Made by a program: the position numbers and the translations under genes. This document shows positions 1 to 8,579 of a stretch of 36,989 bases of DNA, in pieces (within the stretch, counting starts at the first letter, position 1; each line of letters opens with the position of its first letter). Origin of the DNA: Betaproteobacteria bacterium (GTDB lineage: Bacteria; Pseudomonadota; Gammaproteobacteria; Burkholderiales; SG8-41); the NCBI GenBank assembly GCA_025356695.1, contig JANXSE010000094.1, positions 1 to 36,989 of the forward strand. Direction: 5' to 3'. The notes below the pieces were generated by a model that worked only from the letters and a program-made list of their open reading frames with translations, had not been told where the DNA came from and ran no database searches.

Positions 1-801
1 TTCGAAGTGCCGGTCACCGTCGTCAACAAGCCGGGCGGCGGCGGCGCGGTCGGACTGGCTTTCATCAACACGCGGCCGGGCGACGGGCGTGTGGTCATGG
101 TGGTGGCGCCGACGCTTTTGAGCAACCAGATTTCAGGCCGCACGCAATTCGGTTACGCCGATTTCACGCCGCTTGCGGTGTTGGGGGTGGAATACGAAGC
201 GATTGTCGTGCGTGCGGATTCGCCGCTGAAGACCGGTCGCGATGTGGTCGAGCGGCTGAAGAAAGACCCTGCCTCGCTCAGCGTCTCGATCGGCACCGCG
301 CCGGGCAACGCCGCGCATACCGCATTCGCGCATGCCATGAAGACGGCCGGCGTGGATGTGAAAAAACTCAAGACCGTGTCGTTCAACTCGGCCGGTGACG
401 GCACCATGGCGGTGATCGGCGGCCACCTCGATATGGAATCGGCGCCGGCGTCGAACGTGATGGAGATGCTCGCGGCAGGCAAGGTGCGCCTGCTGGCGAT
501 TTCGGCGCCGCAGCGCGGCCGCGGCGCGCTGGCACAGGTGCCGACGTGGAAGGAACTCGGCGTCAACAGTGTCAACGAAGTCTGGCGCGGGATCGCAGGG
601 CCGAAAGGCATGACGGCGGCGCAGATTGCGTTTTGGGACGACGTGCTCGGCAAGGCGACCAAAAGCGAAGACTGGAAACGTGAACTTGAACGCAACCAGA
701 TCGAGAACGTTTATCGCAACAGCGCCGAGACTGCGAAATTCTGGAAGGCGGAATACGAAGAGACCAAGGCGATCCTGACCGAAATCGGTCTGGCCAAATA
801 A
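1..801 (+). CDS. Bug/TctC-family substrate-binding protein, 5'-truncated
   Basis: The frame is open from the first base, so the N-terminus with signal peptide lies outside the window; 266 codons are present. The visible part has the hallmarks of the tripartite tricarboxylate transporter (TctC/Bug) periplasmic binding fold: NKPGGGGAVG near the start, which matches the family NxPGAGG motif, then alternating alpha/beta segments and the C-terminal AEYEETKAILTEIGLAK helix. Such proteins bind carboxylates in the periplasm. No TctA/TctB membrane genes are seen nearby, so the transporter partner is unknown. The next gene, an MmgE/PrpD protein, starts 25 bases downstream and is probably co-transcribed. 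The family assignment is secure; the ligand cannot be told. Confidence 0.9.
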   Translation, partial: FEVPVTVVNKPGGGGAVGLAFINTRPGDGRVVMVVAPTLLSNQISGRTQFGYADFTPLAVLGVEYEAIVVRADSPLKTGRDVVERLKKDPASLSVSIGTAPGNAAHTAFAHAMKTAGVDVKKLKTVSFNSAGDGTMAVIGGHLDMESAPASNVMEMLAAGKVRLLAISAPQRGRGALAQVPTWKELGVNSVNEVWRGIAGPKGMTAAQIAFWDDVLGKATKSEDWKRELERNQIENVYRNSAETAKFWKAEYEETKAILTEIGLAK

Positions 802-826
802 GCAGAAAATTGCATCGGAGAAGATT

Positions 827-2221
827 TTGAGCGAAGGTCACACGGATAATCCCGCCACGCGCGGCGTCGCAAAATTTGTCGCCAACCTCCAATACGAACA
901 AATTCCCGAAGAAGTCAGGCATCGCGCCAAGCGTCTGATCCTCGACGCGCTGGGCTGCGGTCTCTTCGGCGCGGATCTGCAGTGGAGCCGCATTCTGCAG
1001 AACAGGCTCGGCGTACTGGATTCCACACGCAATTGTGCGGTGTGGGGCACCGACAAAAAACTCTCGGCGCCGCACGCGGCGCTGGTCAACGGCACCCAGG
1101 TGCAGGGTTTTGAGCTCGACGACACGCATTTGCTCGGCATCCTGCACTGCGGCTCGGTCGTCTTGCCGCCGCTGATTTCGATTGCCGAAGGGCGGCCCGG
1201 CATGAGTGGGCGCGAATTTCTGACAGCGGCGATTACCGGCTATGAAGTCGGCCCGCGCGTCGGCATTTGCATGGGCAACGAGCACATCGCGCAGGGCTGG
1301 CATTCGGGCGCCACCGCCGGCGTGTTTGCCGCAGCGGCGAGCGCGGCGCGCGGATTGAAACTCGATGTCGACAAGACGGTGCACGCACTCGGCATCGCCG
1401 GCACCCAGGCCAGCGGCCTGATGGCCGCGCAGTTCGGCTCGATGGTCAAACGCATGCATTCAGGACGCGCGGCGCAGAGCGGGCTCTACGGCGCGCAGTT
1501 TGCCGACGCCGGTTTCACCGGCATCGTCAACGTGTTCGAAAGCGAATACGGCGGCTTTTGCACGACGTTTTCCCGTTCGACCGATCGTTTCAAGATCGAC
1601 GAACTCACCGCCGGCTACGGCAAGGTGTGGCAGGCGATGGGCGTGCGGCTGAAGTTTTATTCCTGCGTCGGCAGCAATCACACCGCGCTCGATCTGATCC
1701 GTGATTTTCGCGCCGACCGGCCGTTTACCGCGGACGAGGTCGCGAAGGTGGTGGTCTACGGGCCGCAGGCGACGGTCGAACACTCGGGCTGGAAATACGT
1801 GCCGCAGGGGTTCACCGCGGCGCAGATGAATCTGTCATTTTGCGTGGCGACCGAGTTGATCGAAGGCGACTGCTTTGTCGATCAGTTCACCGAAGAAAAA
1901 CTGACCGATCCGGCGCGCATGGCGCTCGCCGAAAAAGTCGAGGTGATCCACGATCCGGCGATCACGGCGCGCGGGCCGAAGTTCCGCCAGATGCTGCGCC
2001 TTGAAGTGCATTTGAAAGACGGCACAAAAATGGAACGTACGCGCGAGATCGGGCGCCACAAGGTGGATTTCGGCAGCGATGCCGAGGTCGTCGGAAAATT
2101 CGTAAAACTGGCGTCGCGCGTACTGCCAAAGGCGCAGGTGGAGGAGTTGTGCGATATGGTTTTGAATATCGAGAAACTCGACGATGCGGCGAAGCTGGCG
2201 CAGTTGCTGGCCAAACATTGA
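827..2221 (+). CDS. MmgE/PrpD family protein
   Basis: This 464-residue protein has the usual length of the family, which includes 2-methylcitrate dehydratase PrpD and cis-aconitate decarboxylase. The N-terminal helical domain shows the family signature around RHRAKRLILDALGCGLFGA, followed by ALVNGTQVQGFELDDTH and GYEVGPRVG. The later part has MVKRMHSGRAAQSG and MNLSFCVATELIEGD, matching the second domain. Many members act on tricarboxylic or hydroxy acids, but substrate cannot be inferred here. The start is TTG at 827, chosen because a GGAG ribosome site lies six bases upstream and translation matches from there. It lies between two Bug genes in one apparent operon, suggesting uptake and dehydration of the same class of acid. 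Confidence 0.9.
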   Translation: MSEGHTDNPATRGVAKFVANLQYEQIPEEVRHRAKRLILDALGCGLFGADLQWSRILQNRLGVLDSTRNCAVWGTDKKLSAPHAALVNGTQVQGFELDDTHLLGILHCGSVVLPPLISIAEGRPGMSGREFLTAAITGYEVGPRVGICMGNEHIAQGWHSGATAGVFAAAASAARGLKLDVDKTVHALGIAGTQASGLMAAQFGSMVKRMHSGRAAQSGLYGAQFADAGFTGIVNVFESEYGGFCTTFSRSTDRFKIDELTAGYGKVWQAMGVRLKFYSCVGSNHTALDLIRDFRADRPFTADEVAKVVVYGPQATVEHSGWKYVPQGFTAAQMNLSFCVATELIEGDCFVDQFTEEKLTDPARMALAEKVEVIHDPAITARGPKFRQMLRLEVHLKDGTKMERTREIGRHKVDFGSDAEVVGKFVKLASRVLPKAQVEELCDMVLNIEKLDDAAKLAQLLAKH

Positions 2222-2241
2222 TATCCGCAGGAAGAGAACCC

Positions 2242-3207
2242 ATGAAATCAGGATTTTTTGCATTCGTAATTTTTGCTGCGTTGGCGACGGGCGCGCAGGC
2301 GCAAACCTACCCGACCAAAGCCATCCGCATGCTGGTGCCGCAGGCGCCCGGCGGCGGCAACGACACCATGGCACGCATGATCGGGCAGAAGCTGACGCTT
2401 GCGCTGAAGCAGCAGTTCGCCATCGACAACCGGCCGGGTGCGGGCGGCATGATTGCGGCGGAAATGGCGGCGAAGGCGCCGCCCGACGGTTACACGCTGC
2501 TGCTTTCCAATGTGGCGACGATGGCGATCATTCCCAACGTGCAAAAGAAACCACCCTATGATCCGCTTAAGGATTTCGAACCGATCAGCCTGCTCGCGCA
2601 GGCGCCGTTGCTGGTGGTGGTGCATCCTTCGCTGCCAGTGAAATCGATGAAAGACCTGATTGCGCTGGCGAAAGCCAAGCCCGGGCAGGTGAATTACGCC
2701 TCCAACGGCATCGGCAGTTCGACGCATCTGGCGACGGAACTGTTCATCATGATGGCGGGCATCAAACTGACACACGTGCCGTACAAAGGCCTGGCGCCGG
2801 CGCTGACCGATGTATTGAGCGGCCAGGTGCCGCTGATGTTTTCGAGTGCGGTGGCGATGATGCCGCACGTCAAGGCGGGCAAGCTGCGCGCCATTGGCAC
2901 GACCAGTGCGAAGCGCGCGCCGTCGCAGCCCGACATACCGACCGTTGCCGAAGCCACGGGCCTCAAGGATTACGAGGCGGGTTCCTGGTACGGATTGTCG
3001 GCGCCGGCCGGCACGCCGCGCGCGATCATCAATCTGCTCAACAAGGAAGCGGTCGCCGCCATTAAAGCGCCGGACATCATCGAGCGCCTGTCGTTCGAAG
3101 GTGTGATACCGGTCGGTAACTCACCCGAGGAATTCGCGGCGTATATCAAGAAAGAACACACGCGCATCGGCAAGGTCATCCGCGCGTCGGACGCGAAGTT
3201 CGACTGA
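2242..3207 (+). CDS. Bug-family tripartite tricarboxylate transporter substrate-binding protein
   Basis: The 321-residue product begins at ATG 2242, after a purine-rich GGAAGAGAA site. A hydrophobic signal peptide ends near residue 21 (GAQAQ), followed by the Bug motifs YPTKAIRMLVPQAPGGGNDT, NRPGAGGMIAAE and PPDGYTLL, and later HVPYKGLAPALTDVLSGQV. It should work as a periplasmic binding protein for a carboxylate. It starts 20 bases after the MmgE/PrpD gene and is the last gene of this rightward operon. Its stop nearly touches the stop of the convergent Bug gene; the two ends form the short palindrome CGACTGATTCAGTCG at 3201-3215, which could be a small hairpin but lacks a T-tract. Confidence 0.93.
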   Translation: MKSGFFAFVIFAALATGAQAQTYPTKAIRMLVPQAPGGGNDTMARMIGQKLTLALKQQFAIDNRPGAGGMIAAEMAAKAPPDGYTLLLSNVATMAIIPNVQKKPPYDPLKDFEPISLLAQAPLLVVVHPSLPVKSMKDLIALAKAKPGQVNYASNGIGSSTHLATELFIMMAGIKLTHVPYKGLAPALTDVLSGQVPLMFSSAVAMMPHVKAGKLRAIGTTSAKRAPSQPDIPTVAEATGLKDYEAGSWYGLSAPAGTPRAIINLLNKEAVAAIKAPDIIERLSFEGVIPVGNSPEEFAAYIKKEHTRIGKVIRASDAKFD

Positions 3208-3208
3208 T

Positions 3209-4177
3209 TCAGTCGGCGCGTATGCCCGCGTCCTTGATCACCTTCGCCCACTTCACCTGCTCGGACTTGATGTAAGCAGCGAACTGCGCAGGCGTGTTGC
3301 CGGCGGCTTCGAAACCTTCGGCGGCGAAACGTTCGCGCGTGGCCTGCAATTGCAGCACCTTCAATATCTCGGCATTGATGCGCGCGACTAGGGGCTGCGG
3401 TGCGCGGGCCGGCAATAACACGCCAAACCACGGATTGACTTCATAACCCGGCACGCCGGATTCGGCGATGGTCGGCACCTCCGGCAGCGCGGCGGCGCGT
3501 TTTGCGCTGGTAACGCCGATCGGACGCAGACGGCCGGCTTTCATCTGCGTCATCACCGAGGGAATGCCGGTGAAAGTGAGTTGCACCTGTCCACTCATGG
3601 TGTCGGTGATCGCCGGCGTGCTGCCTTTGTACGGCACATGGGTGATCTTTACGCCGGCCATGGTTTTGAACAGTTCGGCGGCGAGATGCGGTGCGCTACC
3701 GCTGCCGCCGGAACCGTAATTGATTTCATTGGGCCGGGCTTTTGCCAGTGCAATCAGCTCGCGCATGTTGCCGGCCTTTAAGGAGGGATGCACGACCACC
3801 ACATAGGGAATCGTAACCAGCAGCGTGACCGGCGTGAAATCCTTGTTGGGATCGTAGGGCAGGTTCTTCTGCAGGCTGGGGCTTAACGCCAACGTGCCGG
3901 TGCCAGCCATCAGCAGCGTGTAACCGTCGGGCGCGGCATGTGCGCCGGTTTCGGTGCCGACGATGCCGCCGGCGCCGGTGCGGTTATCGACCACCACCGC
4001 CTGGCCGAGATTGTCGGCGAGACGCTGCGCCACCATGCGGCCGGCGATGTCGATGCTGCCGCCGATCGGGTAGGGCATGATGAAACGGATCGCCTTGTTC
4101 GGATAATCGTCGGTCGCCGCGGCTACCGAAGCCGCAACCAGCAGTGCGCACAACGACAAACCGTGACGTGCCCGCAT
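3209..4177 (-). CDS. Bug-family tripartite tricarboxylate transporter substrate-binding protein
   Basis: The 322-residue product is read from ATG 4177; the open frame extends further upstream, but a signal peptide (MRARHGLSLCALLVAASVAA) begins only here, and AAGG lies just upstream. Family motifs are YPNKAIRFIMPYPIGGSIDI, NRTGAGGIVGTE, APDGYTLL, THVPYKGSTPAITDTMSGQV and KWAKVIKDAG at the C-terminus. The gene starts two bases after the stop of the Gfo/Idh oxidoreductase gene, and that one overlaps an MmgE/PrpD gene, so the three form a tight leftward operon. The association of Bug with MmgE/PrpD repeats the arrangement at 827-3207 but on the opposite strand, which argues for a shared type of substrate. 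Ligand unknown. Confidence 0.92.
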   Translation of the reverse strand: MRARHGLSLCALLVAASVAAATDDYPNKAIRFIMPYPIGGSIDIAGRMVAQRLADNLGQAVVVDNRTGAGGIVGTETGAHAAPDGYTLLMAGTGTLALSPSLQKNLPYDPNKDFTPVTLLVTIPYVVVVHPSLKAGNMRELIALAKARPNEINYGSGGSGSAPHLAAELFKTMAGVKITHVPYKGSTPAITDTMSGQVQLTFTGIPSVMTQMKAGRLRPIGVTSAKRAAALPEVPTIAESGVPGYEVNPWFGVLLPARAPQPLVARINAEILKVLQLQATRERFAAEGFEAAGNTPAQFAAYIKSEQVKWAKVIKDAGIRAD

Positions 4178-4179
4178 GA

Positions 4180-5397
4180 TTATTTGCCGACCTTGCTGTA
4201 ATCGACTTTGATCCAGCGTTCCTCCGCGACGGATTTCTCCGTGGCATCCCACACGCAGTGGATTTTCAGTTCGTCGCGAAAGCTCGGTGATCCATCGTGG
4301 CCTTCGCCGATGGCCTTGTGAAACGCCGTCCACGTCTGCGCGACGAGAAAAGTGGCGCGGCCGCGGTCGATGCCCTTGACGTAAATGTGCTTGTCGTCGA
4401 GCGGGATTTCGGTGAAACGCCTTTCGAGGCGCTCGGGGGCGATCGGGTCCTTCATCATCTGTGCGAGATCGGCGTGCGCGCCGAACAAACGCAGTTCGCC
4501 GCGCGGCGGATCGCCCTGGCCGGTTTTTTTGTCCCAGTTCGACAACTCAACCGTATCGAGCATCAGCATGCCGTCGCTGCCGTAAAGCTCGAAGCGGCTG
4601 CCAGTGCCGAACCAGGCGGTGAACGACACCTGCATGGTGCCGATTACGCCGTCCGCCGTGCGCAACAGGTAATTCATGTTCTCGACCTGATTACTGCGAA
4701 TCGGTTCGCCGCCGTCAAGGTTGGCGCGTTCCGGCACCAGCACGGCGAGTTCGGCGCAGATTTTGTCGATATCTCGGCCGAGAATCGAGGTGGCGCGTTC
4801 GAGACTGTGGCCGCTGCGATAGCCCGGATGCCCGCCCATTTCCGCCTGAAACAGCCATTGGCGGTGCGAGGGACGCGGTGCGATGTAGTTGCTGACGAAG
4901 TAAGTAATGTTGAAGGTAAGCGGTTTGCCGATGTAACCGTCGCGCACCATCTCGGCCATCTGCAGCGCCGCCGGTTCGTAATGATATTCGTGACCGACGA
5001 TGGTGCGCACGTTCTTCGCGCGCGCCAGTTCGAACATCTCGCGCGCCTGCTGCGTGTTGACACCAAGCGGATGTTCGCAGTAGACGTGTTTGCCGGCCCT
5101 TAACGCAGCCATCACGACTTCATGATGCACTGAGGGCCGCACGCTGACGCAGACGATGTCGATTTCGGGATGTTCGGCGAACATACGTTCGACGCTGTCA
5201 TAGGCATGCGGCACGCCAAATTTCTGCGCCGCGGCGTTGGCGGTTTCCATGCGCGTGGTGCATACGGCGACCGTTTCGAACAAATCGGGCAATGCCTTCA
5301 ATGCCGGCAGGTGGGCGCGCACTGCCCAGCGTTCGCGGCCGTCGGGGCTGTTGCTGATGCCGGCGCCGACAACGGCGACTTTGTAACGTTGGCTCAT
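4180..5397 (-). CDS. Gfo/Idh/MocA family oxidoreductase
   Basis: This 405-residue protein has an N-terminal Rossmann fold (YKVAVVGAGIS, residues about 5-15) for NAD(P) binding. It continues with the family pattern EIDIVCVSVRPSVHHEVVMA and AGKHVYCEHPLGVN, the latter corresponding to the usual EKP motif, here EHP, which is a common variant. The C-terminal half would be the substrate-binding alpha/beta domain. Members oxidise or reduce sugars, inositols and other polyols. The gene overlaps the upstream MmgE/PrpD gene by four bases (ATGA), a sign of translational coupling, and a Bug binding protein follows two bases after its stop. The substrate is unknown; the operon suggests a hydroxylated carboxylic acid rather than a free sugar, but that is inference. 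Confidence 0.9.
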   Translation of the reverse strand: MSQRYKVAVVGAGISNSPDGRERWAVRAHLPALKALPDLFETVAVCTTRMETANAAAQKFGVPHAYDSVERMFAEHPEIDIVCVSVRPSVHHEVVMAALRAGKHVYCEHPLGVNTQQAREMFELARAKNVRTIVGHEYHYEPAALQMAEMVRDGYIGKPLTFNITYFVSNYIAPRPSHRQWLFQAEMGGHPGYRSGHSLERATSILGRDIDKICAELAVLVPERANLDGGEPIRSNQVENMNYLLRTADGVIGTMQVSFTAWFGTGSRFELYGSDGMLMLDTVELSNWDKKTGQGDPPRGELRLFGAHADLAQMMKDPIAPERLERRFTEIPLDDKHIYVKGIDRGRATFLVAQTWTAFHKAIGEGHDGSPSFRDELKIHCVWDATEKSVAEERWIKVDYSKVGK

Positions 5398-6761
5398 TTC
5401 ACGCCACCGTCGCAGCGCAGTATGCCCATGATGTCCGTTATATCGGGTAGCGTTTCCAGTTTCTCGACCGCTTCGAGCACGCGGTTGGCGGCGCCGTCGT
5501 CAAGCACGCGGCGCGAGCAAGAATAGAACTTTTTCAGGCGTTGTTCGCGCGTCAACGGCAGACCGATCCAGCCAGACAGTTTTTCGATTTTCTTCGACAG
5601 CATGCGCCCATCGATGGTGGCGACGTCGACTATCACGTGCATATGATCGAAGTCGGCCGGGATGTTGTCGTCAATGCGCAGTTCGATCTTCGGCAGCAGC
5701 GCGACGATGTCGGGTGCGAAACGCCGTTCGTTGGTGAACGAATCGACGCTGATTTCGCCGTCAAGCAGGGCCAGCGCCGTCGTATACTGCACGCTGAACT
5801 TGCCGTCGAGCCCGGTCTCGGGTTGCGGGCGGTTGACGTATTCAAAACGCGGGAAGGTCACCGTCACGCGCGCAATCTGTTCTGCCTTCAGCGCGTGTTC
5901 CTCGCGCAAGGCCAGTGCCGCGTCGATCGGCCGGTGTGTAAAGTAATTGCTCGGGTGTTTCTTGAAGCCCACACCGGGATCGACCATGCGGAAGGGTGTG
6001 CCGAAATCCTTCACCAGCAGGTCGGGTTCAGCGTCACCGTGCAGAAAGGTGTCGAAGAAGCCCTTCGGCCCGAAAACGTCAGCACTCGCCGTCCAGCCCA
6101 TTTTCGCCAGCACGCTGCATTCGAGGCCCATGCGCGCGGCGTGGCCCGAGTGTGATGACTTGGTCATCGAACCGGTGTTGATCGAGAGGCTGCCGGCGCG
6201 CGAACCGGCCAGCCCGAAGGCCATCAGCGTTTGTTGTTTGTCGAGGCCGAGCATTTTTGTCGCGGCGGCGGTGGCGCCGAAAGTGCCGGTGGTGCCGGGC
6301 TTGTGAAAGCCGGTGCCGGTTTTCAGGCCCGTAGCAGCAAGGCGCACGCGGCCCTGTACTTCAAATGCGGCGACGAGGGCTTCGATGATCTTGCGGCCGG
6401 GCATTTTGTAATGTTCGGCAATTGCCAGCACCACCGGCAGCGTCGGCGAAGTCGGATGATTGAGCGGATACCAGGTGTTGTCGAAATCGAGCGCGTGCGC
6501 CATGGTGCCGTTGGCATAGGCGGCGTTGGCCATCGACGTTTTGAAACCACCGGTGATGACGCTCGCCTGCGGATTGCCGCCCATTTCGCGCACATAAGCG
6601 GTGGAGATACGGCCGACACCCAGCGGTTCGGTCGAGCCGGCGAGGATCACGGCGATGCCGTCGAGCGTAACCTGACGCGCCATCTCGATGGCGGCCGGCG
6701 GCAGCGTGTCGTAATCGACGGCGATTACGTGGTCGATAAATTGTTCGGTGATGGTGTTCAT
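5394..6761 (-). CDS. MmgE/PrpD family protein
   Basis: The 455-residue product begins at ATG 6761 with MNTITEQFIDHVIAVDYDTL. It shows the family features AIEMARQVTLDGIAVILAGS, NGTMAHALDFDNTW, GTFGATAAATKMLGLD and SMTKSSHSGHAARMG, and ends in a C-terminal domain like those of PrpD proteins. The family dehydrates or decarboxylates polycarboxylic acids. It is the first gene of a three-gene leftward operon with a Gfo/Idh oxidoreductase and a Bug binding protein. It differs clearly from the protein at 827-2221, so it is a separate paralogue and not a recent duplicate. The promoter must be within the divergent spacer 6762-6907. Confidence 0.9.
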   Translation of the reverse strand: MNTITEQFIDHVIAVDYDTLPPAAIEMARQVTLDGIAVILAGSTEPLGVGRISTAYVREMGGNPQASVITGGFKTSMANAAYANGTMAHALDFDNTWYPLNHPTSPTLPVVLAIAEHYKMPGRKIIEALVAAFEVQGRVRLAATGLKTGTGFHKPGTTGTFGATAAATKMLGLDKQQTLMAFGLAGSRAGSLSINTGSMTKSSHSGHAARMGLECSVLAKMGWTASADVFGPKGFFDTFLHGDAEPDLLVKDFGTPFRMVDPGVGFKKHPSNYFTHRPIDAALALREEHALKAEQIARVTVTFPRFEYVNRPQPETGLDGKFSVQYTTALALLDGEISVDSFTNERRFAPDIVALLPKIELRIDDNIPADFDHMHVIVDVATIDGRMLSKKIEKLSGWIGLPLTREQRLKKFYSCSRRVLDDGAANRVLEAVEKLETLPDITDIMGILRCDGGVK

Positions 6762-6907
6762 TGGTGTCGATCAGGGGATGTATGGGGAAGTCGTTCGTGC
6801 ATTCGCCGCATCTGTGCGCGGCTTGAGATGGAATCATAACGCAATTGCTTGCGCGACCGCAGCCCGGCCGTGCAGAATTAGCTTCCTGCTTTTTCGGATT
6901 GCGCGCC

Positions 6908-7981
6908 ATGCTGATCTTCCGCCAGTTGTTCGATGCGCCGTCGTCGACCTACACCTATCTGCTCGGCGACAGCCGCAGCAAAGAAGCGCTGCTGATCGAT
7001 CCGGTTTTCGAACAGGTGCATCGCGATGCGGCGCTGCTTGGCGAGCTCGGGCTCAAGCTGATGTGGACACTGGAGACCCATGTGCACGCCGACCATGTGA
7101 CGGGTGCATGGCTGCTCAAGCAAAAACTCGGCAGCAGAACGGCGCTGGCGGCGGTGAGCGGTGCGGCGGGGGCGGATCGCTTGCTGCAGCATGGCGATCA
7201 CGTGCCGTTTGGCACGCGCCATCTGGAGGCGCGCGCGACGCCCGGGCACACCAACGGCTGCATGACCTACGTGCTCGATGACCAGTCGATGGCGTTTACC
7301 GGTGATTGCATGCTGATCCGCGGCAGCGGGCGCACCGATTTTCAGCAGGGCGATGCGCGCTCGATGTTCCGTTCGGTGCGCGAGCAGATTTTTTCGCTGC
7401 CGGGCGCCTGCCTGTTGTATCCGGCCCACGATTACCGCGGTCTGACCGTGACCAGCGTTGACGAAGAGCGCCGGCACAACCCGCGGCTGGGCGGCGATGT
7501 CAGCGTCGAGGACTTCTGCGGCTACATGAAAAATCTCGGTCTGCCGCATCCGAAGAAGATGGATATCGCGGTGCCGGCCAATCTGCAATGCGGCCGCCCC
7601 GAAGGCTCGTTGCCCGACATGGCCGAGCCGCAATGGGGCAATCTGACGTTTACCTTCGGCGGCATCTGGGAGATCCAGCCGCAGGCGCTGGAGGAACTCG
7701 GTGACCGTGTCGAGATCGTGGACGTGCGCGAAGCGGCGGAATTCAACAGCGCGCTCGGCCATATTGCCGGCGCGAAGTTGATGCCGCTTGGTGAGCTGGC
7801 GCAGCGCGCCGGTGAACTCAGTCGCGACAAGCCGGTGGTTGCGGTGTGCCGCTCGGGCGCGCGCTCAGCGCAGGCGGTGACGCTGCTGCAGAAGGCGGGA
7901 TTTGCCGAGATTGCCAATCTTGCCGGCGGCATGCTGCGCTGGCGCGCCGACGGCTGCGCGGTCGAGGGGGGCGGCGTTTAA
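6908..7981 (+). CDS. Persulfide dioxygenase-rhodanese fusion (MBL fold plus rhodanese)
   Basis: The 357-residue protein starts at ATG 6908, where homology to ETHE1-like proteins begins; the frame is open further upstream but no credible start was seen there. The metallo-beta-lactamase domain occupies residues 1-240: HVHADH (58-63), ATPGHTNGC, FTGDCMLIRGSGRTDFQQGD and YPAHDY give the mononuclear iron ligands and the glutathione persulfide site expected of ETHE1-type dioxygenases. A rhodanese domain follows (about 255-350) with active-site Cys in VCRSGARSAQ. Fused enzymes of this kind are known in Burkholderia; they oxidise glutathione persulfide to sulfite and exchange sulfane sulfur with thiosulfate, in the cytoplasm. 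The gene stands alone, divergent from an MmgE/PrpD operon. Confidence 0.92.
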   Translation: MLIFRQLFDAPSSTYTYLLGDSRSKEALLIDPVFEQVHRDAALLGELGLKLMWTLETHVHADHVTGAWLLKQKLGSRTALAAVSGAAGADRLLQHGDHVPFGTRHLEARATPGHTNGCMTYVLDDQSMAFTGDCMLIRGSGRTDFQQGDARSMFRSVREQIFSLPGACLLYPAHDYRGLTVTSVDEERRHNPRLGGDVSVEDFCGYMKNLGLPHPKKMDIAVPANLQCGRPEGSLPDMAEPQWGNLTFTFGGIWEIQPQALEELGDRVEIVDVREAAEFNSALGHIAGAKLMPLGELAQRAGELSRDKPVVAVCRSGARSAQAVTLLQKAGFAEIANLAGGMLRWRADGCAVEGGGV

Positions 7982-7997
7982 TGCGAACGCGCGGCGT

Positions 7998-8309
7998 TCA
8001 GGCCGCGAGCTGGTTGTGCTGCCGGTGCCTGATGTCGTGGATCTGTTCCGCCGCGTGACCGAAGATATGCACGGCCTCGTGCAGAACGTCACGGGTGTAA
8101 TCGTCGAGGCTGCGCGAGGCGAGGTCGAGCTCGAAGAGCAGATTAGTCAGGCGCGAGCTGACGTCGCCGGCGTCCTCCAGCGGCAGTGCGGTTACGCGTT
8201 CGGAGAGAAAATGAAAGCGCCCGCTCAGGCGTGCCGCTTCAACGTAACTGGTCAGCACAAACAGCACTTCGTCTTCACTGGTGGCACTGCGTATCGCGTT
8301 GGTGATCAT
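7998..8309 (-). CDS. Conserved small hypothetical protein
   Basis: A 103-residue, soluble, mostly helical product beginning MITNAIRSATSEDEVLFVLTSY. The start at ATG 8309 is supported by an AAAGGGG ribosome site about nine bases upstream; the open frame runs further upstream but without a comparable signal. I recognise it only as a type of small unknown protein found in betaproteobacteria. It is rich in charged residues, with a His-rich tail (HDIRHRQHNQ), and has no signal peptide or membrane segment. It converges on the persulfide dioxygenase gene, with 16 bases between the stops, and is preceded by a 257-base gap that probably holds its promoter and the terminator of the allophanate hydrolase gene. 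Confidence 0.65.
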   Translation of the reverse strand: MITNAIRSATSEDEVLFVLTSYVEAARLSGRFHFLSERVTALPLEDAGDVSSRLTNLLFELDLASRSLDDYTRDVLHEAVHIFGHAAEQIHDIRHRQHNQLAA

Positions 8310-8541
8310 CGCGTCGCCCCTTTCAACAATTCCGCTGCGGTGCTTCTCCGGATTCATGCGACTGAATCTCGCGCCAGAATACGCCGGTAAAACGATGGAA
8401 TGTTGACGCAGGGCAAACACTGCGCTTGACGCATCGCAGCACGCGATTGCCGGGATGACAGGCCACGCGCGGCGGGTCCGCTGCGGCGGTGCGCGGTAAG
8501 CCGCAACGGGCAAAAAATTTCTTATTAAAAAATAATTGTTG

Positions 8542-8579
8542 CGCCGCCGTATGCCCGCCGTATACCTCACACGGCGGCG
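8542..8579 (-). terminator. Candidate intrinsic terminator after the allophanate hydrolase gene
   Basis: On the minus strand, CGCCGCCGT and ACGGCGGCG form a perfect 9-bp stem around a 20-base loop, followed within ten bases by the T-rich stretch TTATTTTTTAATAAG (8520-8534). The stop codon of the allophanate hydrolase gene lies within the stem region. The remaining part of the gap to 8310 shows only AT-rich sequence that may hold a promoter for the small hypothetical gene at 7998-8309. The long loop lowers confidence. Confidence 0.5.
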
